64,000 nucleotides of DNA from Cordilura impudica (Eukaryota > Arthropoda > Insecta > Diptera > Scathophagidae): positions 180,796,626 through 180,860,625 of the forward strand of contig OY821520.1 in NCBI GenBank assembly GCA_963682025.1, read 5' to 3'. Each line of letters begins with the position of its first letter. Positions within the stretch are counted from its first letter, which is position 1. A model generated the notes under the pieces. It did not search any database and had not been told where the DNA came from. It saw nothing but the letters and a program-made list of their open reading frames with translations. A program made the translations under genes and the position numbers. Shown piece by piece: positions 10,884 through 21,619 of the stretch.

Positions 10884-13860
10884 TTCACTAAAATGTATTT
10901 TTATTAATGTAAATTCCATTGTCTCGCGGCACAGGAGGCACTTTTTGAATTTATTTTTGAACGGGCATAGGCCAGATATTTTGCTTATTGCTGAGCACAA
11001 ACTTACCTCAGATCACAAACTGGACTTTAGGGGTTATGTGACTTTTAGACAGAATAGGACAAGCGGCCGCGGGGGTGGTACGGCTGTTTTAGTAAGGGAT
11101 TCTATATCTTGCGAAAGGGTTATCATTGACACTGGTAATATTGAGAATACAGCTGTTCGTATAAGAAGGGTTAACGGTACAGTACTGACAGTGGTCTCAA
11201 TGTATCTGAGACCACAAAATACGCTATTAATTTCGGATCTTGATCCAATTTTAGACTTAACATCTGGCGTCATTATAGGGGCTGACTTAAATGCCAAACA
11301 CCCCGATTGGGGAGGTGTAGATACTAATCCAAGTGGTCGAAATCTTCACGATTTTCTCTTGTCCTGTCCGAATATTGATATTTGTCGGACAGATGGACCG
11401 ACTCGGACATCTCGGATGTCATCTTCTTACATTGATGTATTTCTAGCGTCCCCTGACATTGCATCGGCCACTACGGCTGGTCTGGGACTTAGAACTTTGG
11501 ACTATGAATCTGATCACAGGGCAGTGGAATATATGATCGAGGACGGGGGAGTCATGCACAGGGAACGACAATCTCTTTATGATTTTGATAGAATTGACAG
11601 GAGACTCTTTAACCGGACCTTATCTAATAACCTGGCTGATTGTCGACTCCCACTTGAGAGAAATGTCTCGGCCGGGGAGATAGATGACTGTATTGACTCG
11701 ATGGGGGTAGCTTTTCAGGGTGCCATGGAATGTTCCATTCCTAAAATACCATCGGGAGGACGTGGATTATTGAAACTTCCACCGAATATTTTGGGTTTTA
11801 TTGTGGAAAAGAAAAGACTTAGACGTACATTACGTAGAACAGGTGACCCTGGTAGATATTGTATCATCAGGGCTGATATAAGGAATCTGGACAGGATAAT
11901 ACAGGGTGCTATTGCTGTCTTTGAGCATGAGTATTGGACTAATTACTTACGGAAAGTGAAACCTGGCAACAGGACATTTAGACAAGTGAAGAGGGTTGCA
12001 GGGTTGCTAAGGAGAGATCCTATGTCGGATTTGATCAATGCGGAGGGGACTTTAGTGCCCGATGCATCTGGAAAGGCATGCTTACTAGCTGATCATTTTT
12101 ATGAGGTTCACAGAGGAAGTGGGGACTTAATTTCAAACTCGTTTGCGGTCGATGTTAGGAGGGAGGTTTCGATACTTGAGGATAGAACTCCACTGGCTGT
12201 CTTTGGTGGGGACGTTATGGCAGATGGTACCGTAATTGGTGTTAGCAGAGTGGGCAGGGAGGTATTTGTGACGTCAGCAGATATAGGGAATGCCTTGCGT
12301 AGGAGATCGAATAAGAGATCAAGTGGCAGGGACGGGGTTCCGGACTTCGTTTTGAGAAAAACGGATCCGCCAATATGGCGATTTTTGGCGGTTCTATTCA
12401 ACCACTGTTTTAATATCGGGTACTTCCCGAGACGGTGGAAGGAGGCATTAGTGGTTCCTATTTTGAAATCTGGCTGTGATCCGAAACGGAGTGGCAATTA
12501 TAGACCAATATCGCTTTTATCTTCCTTCGGCAAGTTGATGGAGTATTTTTTACTATCCAGAATTCGTGATAGATTAGATGAGGGAGGGATTTTAAAGGAT
12601 TGTCAATTTGGTTTTAAAAGTGGGCATTCGACAACTCATGCCTTAACGGTGTTCACGGACTTTGGGGCTGGGGGCCTAAATGCCAGACAGGCCACAATTG
12701 CGGTCAGTTTAGATTTTTCTAGTGCTTTTGATACTGCATGGCAGGATGGAATTTTGTATAAGATGCTTGCGATGGGCTTTGATAGGGCAATCTGTAAAAT
12801 GGTTATGGAATTTTTAAAGGGACGCAGTTTTCGGGTAAGGGTAGATGACGTAGTGTCGGACATGAGGTGTGTGACTGCGGGTGTACCACAGGGCTCTCTA
12901 TTGGGCCCGGTGCTCTACAACATATATATGTCTGATATTCCACAGCCATCTGGGAATGATTTAGTACTGGTTTATGCGGATGACATACTTGTCGCTGCGC
13001 GTGGACCCAGGGCTAGTACGGTTAATAGCAGGGTGAATGTGTACCTTGGTACATTAGCCGCGTATTTTCGGAAATGGGGTCTGAGGCTGAATATAGCAAA
13101 GACCAGTGGGGTTATCATTAAAGGTAGGCGTAAATACCTTTACCCTAACGCGAGAGGTTTTATTCCGAACCTGTTGATTGAGAACGAACGTGTAGGTATA
13201 TCTGACAGAATTAAATATTTGGGGGTTATATTTCATGAGAATTTCGAGTTTTATAGGCATGTAGACTATATTCTAGGACGTGTAAAACGGGTTTTTTCCA
13301 TGTATTACGGACTACTTAGAAGGAGAGGTGGTCTTAGCACAAGGGTGAGGCTGCTTGTGTATCGGCAGATTGTCAGACCTCTCATATCCTATTCCTTTCC
13401 GGTTTGGTTCGGCATCTCGTCCCACCAGATGGAGAGGCTCAGAATATGGGAGAGGCGAATACTGTCGGCATGTCTGGGTCTCAGAGCTGCTATTGGACCT
13501 GACGGGGTATGGCGTAGACCATCATGTAGGTCAGTTTATGACGGTGTGGATTTTGGAAGGGTTGATGTTTACCTAGTAGAATCTGCTTTTAGATTTCTTG
13601 AGAGGGCTTCTTCACTGGAGAATCAGCTAGTGAGGGACTGTTTCGACAGGGCAGGGAATCTGGAATCTGTTAGGGGTCACAGATATATGTCTCCAGTTGA
13701 CCTTCTGACCTTAAGGGACGGGGGCTACTGTTTAGTGACGCGGACCTTCTTTTTTACCATAGAAGGGCATATGCTTCGACGATGGGTGATCTGGTGTATA
13801 ACACCGCACAGTAGCGGTGCTTTACACTCTGGGTTATTTGTATTTTGTTGTGTAATTTAG
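10873..13860 (+). CDS. Element A ORF2: APE endonuclease and reverse transcriptase (C-terminus frameshifted)
   Basis: 995-residue open frame overlapping the ORF1 end by 11 bases. It has an APE-type endonuclease (residues about 1-230: AEHKL, GADLNAKHPDW, SDHRAVE) and a reverse transcriptase (NYRPISLL, QFGFKSGHST, SLDFSSAFDTAW, GVPQGSLLGP, YADD at 701-704, IKYLGVIFH). No RNase H or C-terminal CCHC is seen. After RDGGY (about 13728) the reading frame departs from the B-D family, but the next frame resumes the family ending DADLLFYHRR...YNTAQ with a stop at 13812-13814. A one-base deletion near 13729 has replaced about the last 30 residues. Both ATGs (10873, 10876) are plausible starts. Confidence 0.88.
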   Translation: MMSNSLKCIFINVNSIVSRHRRHFLNLFLNGHRPDILLIAEHKLTSDHKLDFRGYVTFRQNRTSGRGGGTAVLVRDSISCERVIIDTGNIENTAVRIRRVNGTVLTVVSMYLRPQNTLLISDLDPILDLTSGVIIGADLNAKHPDWGGVDTNPSGRNLHDFLLSCPNIDICRTDGPTRTSRMSSSYIDVFLASPDIASATTAGLGLRTLDYESDHRAVEYMIEDGGVMHRERQSLYDFDRIDRRLFNRTLSNNLADCRLPLERNVSAGEIDDCIDSMGVAFQGAMECSIPKIPSGGRGLLKLPPNILGFIVEKKRLRRTLRRTGDPGRYCIIRADIRNLDRIIQGAIAVFEHEYWTNYLRKVKPGNRTFRQVKRVAGLLRRDPMSDLINAEGTLVPDASGKACLLADHFYEVHRGSGDLISNSFAVDVRREVSILEDRTPLAVFGGDVMADGTVIGVSRVGREVFVTSADIGNALRRRSNKRSSGRDGVPDFVLRKTDPPIWRFLAVLFNHCFNIGYFPRRWKEALVVPILKSGCDPKRSGNYRPISLLSSFGKLMEYFLLSRIRDRLDEGGILKDCQFGFKSGHSTTHALTVFTDFGAGGLNARQATIAVSLDFSSAFDTAWQDGILYKMLAMGFDRAICKMVMEFLKGRSFRVRVDDVVSDMRCVTAGVPQGSLLGPVLYNIYMSDIPQPSGNDLVLVYADDILVAARGPRASTVNSRVNVYLGTLAAYFRKWGLRLNIAKTSGVIIKGRRKYLYPNARGFIPNLLIENERVGISDRIKYLGVIFHENFEFYRHVDYILGRVKRVFSMYYGLLRRRGGLSTRVRLLVYRQIVRPLISYSFPVWFGISSHQMERLRIWERRILSACLGLRAAIGPDGVWRRPSCRSVYDGVDFGRVDVYLVESAFRFLERASSLENQLVRDCFDRAGNLESVRGHRYMSPVDLLTLRDGGYCLVTRTFFFTIEGHMLRRWVIWCITPHSSGALHSGLFVFCCVI

Positions 13861-14143
13861 ATATAAGTTAGTGTGTAAGATTAGTTAAATTAAGTGTTAT
13901 TTGTTAAATAGTTTGTAAGACATGAATAAAGAATCCATTTTTTATTTCCTTTTTTATGGAGTATAACTCGATAGTTTTAAGATGAAAATATTGTTTACGG
14001 GGTAAGACCCTAATATATTTGTAATGAACTGTAAAGTCTTGTATAACTACAAAGTAGGCTAAGAATAAATATTTTAATAATAGTAGTTTAAGAAACATGT
14101 AAATAATGAATTTTTGGAAAATAAATTAAATCTGTAATCTGTA
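13861..14143 (+). other. Element A 3' UTR and tail
   Basis: AT-rich, no coding potential; ends in two copies of TCTGTAA at 14131-14144 abutting the target site duplication. Confidence 0.7.
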
Positions 14144-14156
14144 ATTTATTTTAACA
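14144..14156 (+). repeat. Target site duplication of element A (right copy)
   Basis: ATTTATTTTAACA; the flanking H1-H3 spacer resumes directly after it. Confidence 0.9.
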
Positions 14157-14851
14157 TCAAACTTAAAATTTTACAAAAAATGATTTAAAAATATATGTAT
14201 GTATATTGAAAAATACTTTGTTTAATTAAATAATTTTGAATGAAATATTTGATACATTTTTTAATAATTTAAGTTAAATTTCTTCACATTGGTGCAATTC
14301 ATTTTGTATAGGTATCTGTATACAAATGAAAATAAATCCATTCAATCGTAATTATTTCGATAATTTCTTTTTTATGAAAAAATCAAAAACCGAATTTATG
14401 AAATTTTTTCGTAAGAATTAATATATTTATTTAGAAAATGAATTTTTCAAGGAAAAAAATTTTAATTTTCAACAAATTAGATATATTTCAGTAAAAACTA
14501 CTACTTCTAAATATAATTTTAAATAATCGAATTTTTTTCGCTTCATTTGAGAAAATATTCGTTTTGTCGATGAATATTTTTGCATTTGTTAATATTTGTT
14601 TGTTTGGAAACGTCTGTGAAAATAATAACAATTATAAAGCGAGATTCACAAACATTGTGATGTATTTGCAAAATTGTTTAACATTTTTTAATTCTTATAT
14701 TAAAACAATTAGCGGAAAAAATAAAAATATTTCATTCTATTACTGCAAAATTTGCTATGAAAATTTTCATAAAATTATATAAAATGCAATTTATATTATT
14801 GAAGAATATAAATGAATATATTTAAAAAAAAAAAATATGATATAATTTTTT

Positions 14852-15181
14852 TTTGGCGCCAAACTTATATCACAGGGAAAAAGCAATTTACCGACGGCAA
14901 AATAATTTTAAAAATGAACTTATTAAAGCGAGATTCCCAAACAAAAACTAAAAAATATATTTATTTTACATTCTAATGTAAAAAAAAAAATCTCAAAAAT
15001 AGAAACAAAATGTCTGTCATATATTTGTTATTGTTGTAGAAAAAGTTTTTATTAAAAAAAAAAATAAGAAAAAAAAACGCAAATTTAAATTTTTTGGCGC
15101 CAACTGCATATCACAGAAAAATGTCAATTTACCGACGGCAAAATGATAATATATATATAAAAAATCAATTTTGGCGCCAAA
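14852..15181. promoter_or_regulatory. E2F-like palindrome cluster, unit 2
   Basis: Palindromes at 14852-14863, 15093-15102 and 15170-15181 with the same CATATCACAG and ACCGACGGCAAAAT boxes as unit 1. Confidence 0.5.
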
Positions 15182-15313
15182 CGGATATGAAAATAATATT
15201 AAATTAATGTAAAATTTATTTATTTTGTAGAAAAATATTGTCTCTTTCATAAATTTTTAGTGGTCCTGAAAAGGACCGATTGTTTGAAAAAAAATTTGTT
15301 AATTGGGCATAAT

Positions 15314-15751
<438 letters not shown>

Positions 15752-16010
15752 TCACTGAACACAAACACTGTTAACACAAGAATAATTTTTCTGGCAGCTT
15801 AATGTGCTGCTTATATAGCAAAATTGGGTACACAATATAAAATTAATAAGGGTGTGTCTTCCACACATACTATTACAAAAGATACACATTTTTTTCTCAC
15901 ATACACGGTAGAAATTTACTCGAAATTTGTATAAATACCGGTTGCCTTGGAATAAAAATTATTAGTTCTTGTGCAGCAATTGTGAAGTGTGTTAAGTGAA
16001 AATAAAGTGA

Positions 16011-16328
<318 letters not shown>

Positions 16329-16741
16329 ATATTTTTCTGGATAACATATGGCACAAATTCAAACATTTTTAAAAACAATCGGTCCTTTTCAGGACCACTA
16401 AAAACTTAAAAAAAGAGTTAATACGTGTTGCAAATTTTTATTTATTTACCAATTTTTCAATATTTATTTTGAATTTTACGAAAATATTTCATATTTGTGA
16501 AGAAAATAAATTAATATATTACAAATCAAGGTGATATTTTTTTTTTTGGCGCCAAACTTATATTACAGGAAAAAATATATTTTATATACGTATGCATTTT
16601 TATTTTCAATTTTACTTTAGTACAGTAACAGTTTCTATGAAATTTTGTGTATATACGAATTTTCTTTTGTAAATTAGGGATTTTATCAAAATTGTTTCTT
16701 TAAGTTTTTGTAGAAGTTATTAAAAATCTAAATTTTTTGTA

Positions 16742-16789
16742 TCACCCAATGATAATTTTCAACAGAAAGTATTTACCACGACCAGTCAT
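16742..16789 (-). pseudogene. Inverted H4 head fused to spacer (16-codon chimeric ORF)
   Basis: At about 16774 the H4-H2A spacer switches into the reverse complement of an H4 start. The first five H4 codons (MTGRG, ATG at 16787-16789) are followed in frame by spacer codons to a stop at 16742-16744. The H4 TATA box is upstream of it on the minus strand (near 16868-16877), so a short aberrant transcript is possible. It is a rearrangement by-product, not a gene with an expected function. Confidence 0.75.
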
Positions 16790-17023
16790 TTTATTTCACT
16801 TTATTTTCACTTAACACACTTCACAATTGCTGCACAAGAACTAATAATTTTTATTCCAAGGCAACCGGTATTTATACAAATTTCGAGTAAATTTCTACCG
16901 TGTATGTGAGAAAAAAATGTGTATCTTTTGTAATAGTATGTGTGGAAGACACACCCTTATTAATTTTATATTGTGTACCCAATTTTGCTATATAAGCAGC
17001 ACATTAAGCTGCCAGAAAAATTA
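16774..17023 (-). promoter_or_regulatory. Inverted H3/H4 promoter fragment upstream of element B
   Basis: Reverse complement of the H3/H4 spacer from H4 codon 5 back through the H4 leader and both TATA boxes to the H3 start. It ends TGCCAGAAAAATTA at 17010-17023. In this orientation the H3 TATA box TATATAAG (16989-16996) points rightwards into element B, whose CATTCG start is at 17028, 39 bases from the TATA start. The left join to spacer shares only two or three bases. Confidence 0.88.
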
Positions 17024-17142
17024 AATTCATTCGTTTGCTAGCAGCCAAGCTAGTGTGCTATATTGTGTAGTTAAAAGTGAAAAGTGAAAAAGTTATAAAT
17101 TTAAGTTGTGCCGAATATATTGTGTTGTGTCCTGTAACTGCT

Positions 17143-18699
17143 ATGGAGGGAGACGAAGTTCTTGGTCCGAAGAGGAAGAGAGCAGGGTCGGTTGAAAATG
17201 ACTCTGGTGATTATAAGAAGATGTACGAGGCAGCCATGCTTCAGATTACTGAACAGAAGGAAATGATTTTGAGCCTTCTAGAAGAAAATAAGAAGATGAG
17301 AGGCAGCTTTGAAAAATGGGAGGCCATTGTTTCTAAGGCTAATTGTGGAGATTGCTCATCTGAAGATGAAATGGAAACTGATAGTGCTATGAGCCAAGAT
17401 CAACTCGAAGTGGCGGCTAAAATTGAGCCGAAAGATGCGGCTAATATGAAACCGGCATCTGTTAATATGAGGTGTGTTGAAAGTTCCGCTGATAAGAAGG
17501 GTGGTGGCATCACATCAGGAAAATTTAAAAAATCGCCTGTTGCCAAAGGAGCTGCAATCAACAAAGGCGTTAATAAGAATAAGGCGGAAAAGGATACCGA
17601 ACCATTGAATGGTACTAGAAAAGGCGACAGTACTGTGGATAAGGTAAATTTTAAGTCTGTACCGGCTATTACGGTTTACAATATTAATATTAAAAGTTTG
17701 ACAGAGGGTATGAATGCGAAATTAGGTCATAGTAATTTTATCGTAAAAATTTTAAGCAAAAATGTCGCGAACATAGGGGTCTGCACTATTGACGATTTTA
17801 ATGGTGTTAAGGATTTGCTAGTGGATAGAAAGATACATTTCTATACATTTACTCCTAAGGAGTTGAGACCCATCTCGGTTCTGATTAAGGGTCTATCGGA
17901 TTCGTATGAGGTTGAGGAGGTGCGGGAATACCTAGGTGACCTGCAGATCGCTTTGAATGTGAAAAGGTTACAGAAGTTAGGTGGCGATAAGTGGTTGATC
18001 CAGATGGATAGGTCCTCGGATATAAAATCTTTTTATGGGATTAAATATATTCTCCATTGTAAGGTTCAGATAGGGAGTTTTAAGCGGAAGGGTCTTACAC
18101 AGTGTTACAATTGCCAACGTTTTGGCCATGTTTCGAGTAACTGCCAGATGCCCTATAGATGTGTGAAATGTGGCGGGGATCACGGTCCTGGTAAGTGCAG
18201 TGTGCCCGCCAAGGGCGAGAATACTGCTGAGACTATAGTCAAAGATGCTGTCACGGGACAGTTGGTCCGCAAGATAGGTTTGACTACAAAGTGCGTGAAT
18301 TGTGGCGTTGAGGGACACGCTGCTAGCTCTAGGGATTGTCCGAGGAGAAAGGAGCTTCTTAATAGGGTTCACTTGAAGAAGGTAAATGGCGGCATGATGG
18401 GAAAGGCCACGGAGAGGGCTCCAGGGCATGGCATTATGGGAGCTGGAGTCTCTTATGCGGCAGCTGCCAAGATGGCATCTGTGCCTGAAGGGAGTGTGGG
18501 CAGTGATTTTAGTCTGAGTGACTCTACTGCACAGTTTAATATCTTAGATAGGGACTGCCAACGGTTCTTTGGAGGGGGTATTCTGAAGTGTTTAGGGAAA
18601 ATTGGTGGTTTTGCTAGGCAATATCAGACATTAGTTACAGATGAGGATAAATCTCGGGCTCTGCTTGGGATGCTGATCTCTATACGTCAGGATGGCTAG
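17143..18699 (+). CDS. Element B ORF1: zinc-knuckle RNA-binding protein
   Basis: 518 residues from the first ATG of the frame; the frame is open further upstream but has no ATG there. The N-terminus has a basic KRKR patch and a predicted coiled coil (about 27-65). The middle is lysine-rich and probably disordered. A PRE_C2HC-like domain (about 200-315, with FTPKELRPISVLIKGLS) precedes three CCHC/CCHC-like knuckles at about 321-334, 340-352 and 384-399. Jockey ORF1 proteins have this arrangement and coat element RNA. The C-terminus ends ISIRQDG at a stop that overlaps the ORF2 start. Confidence 0.92.
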   Translation: MEGDEVLGPKRKRAGSVENDSGDYKKMYEAAMLQITEQKEMILSLLEENKKMRGSFEKWEAIVSKANCGDCSSEDEMETDSAMSQDQLEVAAKIEPKDAANMKPASVNMRCVESSADKKGGGITSGKFKKSPVAKGAAINKGVNKNKAEKDTEPLNGTRKGDSTVDKVNFKSVPAITVYNINIKSLTEGMNAKLGHSNFIVKILSKNVANIGVCTIDDFNGVKDLLVDRKIHFYTFTPKELRPISVLIKGLSDSYEVEEVREYLGDLQIALNVKRLQKLGGDKWLIQMDRSSDIKSFYGIKYILHCKVQIGSFKRKGLTQCYNCQRFGHVSSNCQMPYRCVKCGGDHGPGKCSVPAKGENTAETIVKDAVTGQLVRKIGLTTKCVNCGVEGHAASSRDCPRRKELLNRVHLKKVNGGMMGKATERAPGHGIMGAGVSYAAAAKMASVPEGSVGSDFSLSDSTAQFNILDRDCQRFFGGGILKCLGKIGGFARQYQTLVTDEDKSRALLGMLISIRQDG

Positions 18700-21619
18700 A
18701 ACACTCAAGTGTATTTTTATAAACGTAAACTCCATCGTCTCAAGACACAGGCGACATTATTTAAGGGTATTTTTGGATACCCATCGACCGGACATTTTAC
18801 TAATTGCGGAGCATAAACTCTCCCCGGGACATAGGATTGACTTCGGGGGGTATATAACGTACAGACAGAACCGACAGAGGGGACGTGGAGGAGGGACAGC
18901 CGTCTTTATAAGGGACGACATACGTTGCGAGAGGGTTGTTCTGGATACCGGAAACGTGGAAAACACTGCGATTCGCGTTGAGAGTGTGGGTGGAACCTCA
19001 ATGATGGTGATTGCCCTATACCTGCGACCTCAGGACTCGCTACTCGGATCAGACTTTGACGCCATAGTTGACTTAGCTGGACACGGAAAGGTTCTTATTG
19101 GGGCTGACCTTAATGCTAGACACCCGTACTGGGGGGGGACTGTCACGAACGCAAACGGAAACGCTCTGCGGGACATTTTACTTGCTTGTCCATATATGGA
19201 CATTAACCGAACTAACGGGGCGACACGGATAACACGGACTTCTTCATCTTTTATAGATTTTTTTATATCATCATCTGATATATCCTTGACAGCGGGTTCT
19301 GACAGCGGGTTGAACACTTTAGACTTTGAATCGGACCATAGGGCAGTGGAGATTTTAATTGAGACTGGTGGCCTTGTCGAGCGGGAAAGACCAATGTTGT
19401 ATAATTTCGACAAAATGAATAGAAGACTTTTTAACAGGGAACTTAATCGGGGACTTCCGAGACATGAACTACCTACTAATAGAAACGTAACAACACAGGA
19501 AATTGACGAGTGTATTGAGGCTATGGGCGGAATATTTCGGAGTGCTATGGATTCCTCAATACCGAAAGTCCCAGTGGGGGGAAGGGGACTCTTGAAGCTT
19601 TCTCCAGTTATACTTGGGTATATAGGAGAGAAGAAAAGACTGAGGAGGATTTTGCAGCGAACAGAGGACCCTGGTCGTGCAAATATAGTTAGGGCTGACA
19701 TAAGAAATCTGGATAGGATAATTCAGGGAGCCATTGCAGTTTACGAACAAGATTATTGGACAAAATACTTACAGGACATTAGGGTTGACAATCTGACATT
19801 TCGTCAGGTGAATCGGGCCACTAATCGTCGCGGTCGACGTCCGATACCGGACTTAAAGGGTTTAGGCGAGACTGTTATATCGGATGAAAAGGGGAAGGCT
19901 GATCTTTTAGCTGACAGTTTTCATGGGATATGCAGCGTAGGTCCTGAAATACGGTCTGATGTATTTATTGACTTTGTGAATAGGAATATTTCGGAACTGG
20001 ATGATGGAACACCTCTGATTTCGTTTGGGGGTGACATTAGGGCAGATGAAGGTACGACGGCACACGGCTTTATTGGTCCATCTGATATAGGTTCAGCTTT
20101 GAGAAGAAGAAGCAATAAGAAGTCAGCTGGTAGGGATGGAATTCCGGATATAGTTCTCCGGAGGACTGACTTTCCGACCTGGAGGTTTTTAGCAGTCTTG
20201 TTGAATCACTGCATTAATTTATGCTATTTTCCAAAAATATGGAAGGAGGCGCTAATAGTACCCATCCTGAAGCCGGGTTCTGATCCGGCTCAGAGTGGAA
20301 ACTACAGGCCCATATCCCTTCTATCTGCTTTCGGAAAGTTGCTTGAATACTTTGTTTTGAACAGGATTCGCAACAGAATTTCCAACGGTGATATACTAAA
20401 GGATTTTCAGTTTGGGTTTAAAGGTGGCCACTCGACATCTCATGCACTGATGTTATTTTCGGACTTTGTGACTAGGGGACTTAACAACAGGTATGCTACC
20501 ATCGCTGTTAGCCTTGACTTTTCCAGGGCATTTGATACAGCATGGCAGGGGGGCATACTGTACAAGATGACCACTATGGGCTTTGACAGGGGAACGTGCA
20601 GGATGGTTGCAGATTTTTTAAAGGGACGGACCTTCAGAGTGAGGGTCGGTGAGAGTCTCTCTGGAACCAGAAATGTAGTGGCAGGTGTTCCACAGGGGTC
20701 GCTACTGGGGCCAGTATTGTATAACATATTTGTATCTGACATCCCTCAACCACCAGAGGGTGATTTACTGCTCGTCTATGCTGACGATATTTTGATTGCG
20801 GCCTCGGGTGCTGGGGCCAGGACAACGAATAGGAGGGTAAATGCTTACCTGGAGACTCTCTCAGCTTACTTTCGTCAATGGGGACTTCGGCTGAACGTTG
20901 GTAAATGTAATGGGATCATTATAAAAGGGAGGCGCGGGCGCCTCTTCCGTAACGCAAGGAGCTTTGTACCTGTCCTCAGGGTTGGTATGGAGAATATAGT
21001 TGTAGGGGATAGAATTAAATACTTGGGGGTAATATTCCACGAGAATTTTGAGTATTATAGGCATATAGATTATATATTGGAAAAGGTTAAGAAGGTATAC
21101 TGGGTATACCATAGATTAATAGGAAGGAGGGGTGGCCTCAGTACCAGGGTGAGGTTGTTGGTGTACTTTCAGATAATAAGACCCCTCATATCATATGCCT
21201 TTCCTACCTGGTTTGGAATTTCTTCGAGCCAGATGGAGAGGCTTCGGATATGGGAACGGCGTATCTTTAGGGCATGCCTGGGATTGAGGCCTGAGATTGG
21301 GCCAGATGGGGTGGTGCGTAGACCATCCTGTAGGGTGATCTACAACAGTGTAGGTTCCCCTAGAATAGATGTTTACCTGGTGAACTCAGCTATTAGATTT
21401 TTGGAGAGGGCATCTACCCTGGACGATGGTTTGGTGGCAGGGTGCTTTACGCGGAATAGGAACGTTGAGGTTATTTTAGGTAACGGGTATATGTCTCCGG
21501 TAGACCTCTTGACCCTGAGGGATGGTGGCTATTTATTCGATGGTGCAGACCTCTTGTTTTACCACAGGAGAATTAGGTCTTTTGACATGTGTGATCTGGT
21601 GTACAACACCGCACAATAG
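18692..21619 (+). CDS. Element B ORF2: APE endonuclease / reverse transcriptase
   Basis: 975 residues. Endonuclease about 1-225 with E40 (AEHKL), D139 and N141 (GADLN) and S214-D215-H216 (SDH), all expected catalytic positions. Reverse transcriptase about 455-760: NYRPISLL, FGFKGGHST, D609 in VSLDFSRAFDTAW, GVPQGSLLGPVLYN, YADD at 696-699 and IKYLGVIFH. The C-terminal part (about 770-975) has a thumb-like region and MERLRIWERR but no RNase H or CCHC. The ATG lies inside the ORF1 end (8-base overlap), suggesting termination-reinitiation. It performs target-primed reverse transcription: nicks DNA and copies element RNA. No disabling change is visible. Confidence 0.93.
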   Translation: MARTLKCIFINVNSIVSRHRRHYLRVFLDTHRPDILLIAEHKLSPGHRIDFGGYITYRQNRQRGRGGGTAVFIRDDIRCERVVLDTGNVENTAIRVESVGGTSMMVIALYLRPQDSLLGSDFDAIVDLAGHGKVLIGADLNARHPYWGGTVTNANGNALRDILLACPYMDINRTNGATRITRTSSSFIDFFISSSDISLTAGSDSGLNTLDFESDHRAVEILIETGGLVERERPMLYNFDKMNRRLFNRELNRGLPRHELPTNRNVTTQEIDECIEAMGGIFRSAMDSSIPKVPVGGRGLLKLSPVILGYIGEKKRLRRILQRTEDPGRANIVRADIRNLDRIIQGAIAVYEQDYWTKYLQDIRVDNLTFRQVNRATNRRGRRPIPDLKGLGETVISDEKGKADLLADSFHGICSVGPEIRSDVFIDFVNRNISELDDGTPLISFGGDIRADEGTTAHGFIGPSDIGSALRRRSNKKSAGRDGIPDIVLRRTDFPTWRFLAVLLNHCINLCYFPKIWKEALIVPILKPGSDPAQSGNYRPISLLSAFGKLLEYFVLNRIRNRISNGDILKDFQFGFKGGHSTSHALMLFSDFVTRGLNNRYATIAVSLDFSRAFDTAWQGGILYKMTTMGFDRGTCRMVADFLKGRTFRVRVGESLSGTRNVVAGVPQGSLLGPVLYNIFVSDIPQPPEGDLLLVYADDILIAASGAGARTTNRRVNAYLETLSAYFRQWGLRLNVGKCNGIIIKGRRGRLFRNARSFVPVLRVGMENIVVGDRIKYLGVIFHENFEYYRHIDYILEKVKKVYWVYHRLIGRRGGLSTRVRLLVYFQIIRPLISYAFPTWFGISSSQMERLRIWERRIFRACLGLRPEIGPDGVVRRPSCRVIYNSVGSPRIDVYLVNSAIRFLERASTLDDGLVAGCFTRNRNVEVILGNGYMSPVDLLTLRDGGYLFDGADLLFYHRRIRSFDMCDLVYNTAQ

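Larger units (their letters stand above)
9133..14143 (+). mobile_element. Element A: Jockey-like non-LTR retrotransposon
   Basis: Full-length element of about 5.0 kb in the H1-H3 spacer, pointing toward H3 but on the opposite strand from H1 and H3. It is bounded by a 13-bp target site duplication. About 13 bases of unclear origin precede the conserved 5' block (9146-9172) with the inverted repeat CTAGC/GCTAG at 9153-9168. Two overlapping ORFs encode a zinc-knuckle protein and an endonuclease/reverse transcriptase. The 3' UTR is about 300 bp and the tail is two copies of TCTGTAA, unlike the AAATG tails of B-D. Both ORFs are frameshifted, so this copy looks dead. By eye the protein identity to B-D is moderate, so it is a separate family of the same lineage. 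Confidence 0.88.

Noticed and set aside
13860..14100. 64-codon minus-strand ORF at the end of element A
   Set aside because: AT-rich 3' UTR shadow with no homologous frame in B, C or D.
17077..17142. N-terminal extension of ORF1 by 22 codons
   Set aside because: The upstream frame has no ATG (it would begin at GTG); first ATG at 17143 fits the distance from the element start.
18692..21619. RNase H domain or C-terminal zinc knuckle in ORF2 (would suggest I, LOA or R1 clade)
   Set aside because: No matching motifs in the last 200 residues; zinc knuckles are only in ORF1.
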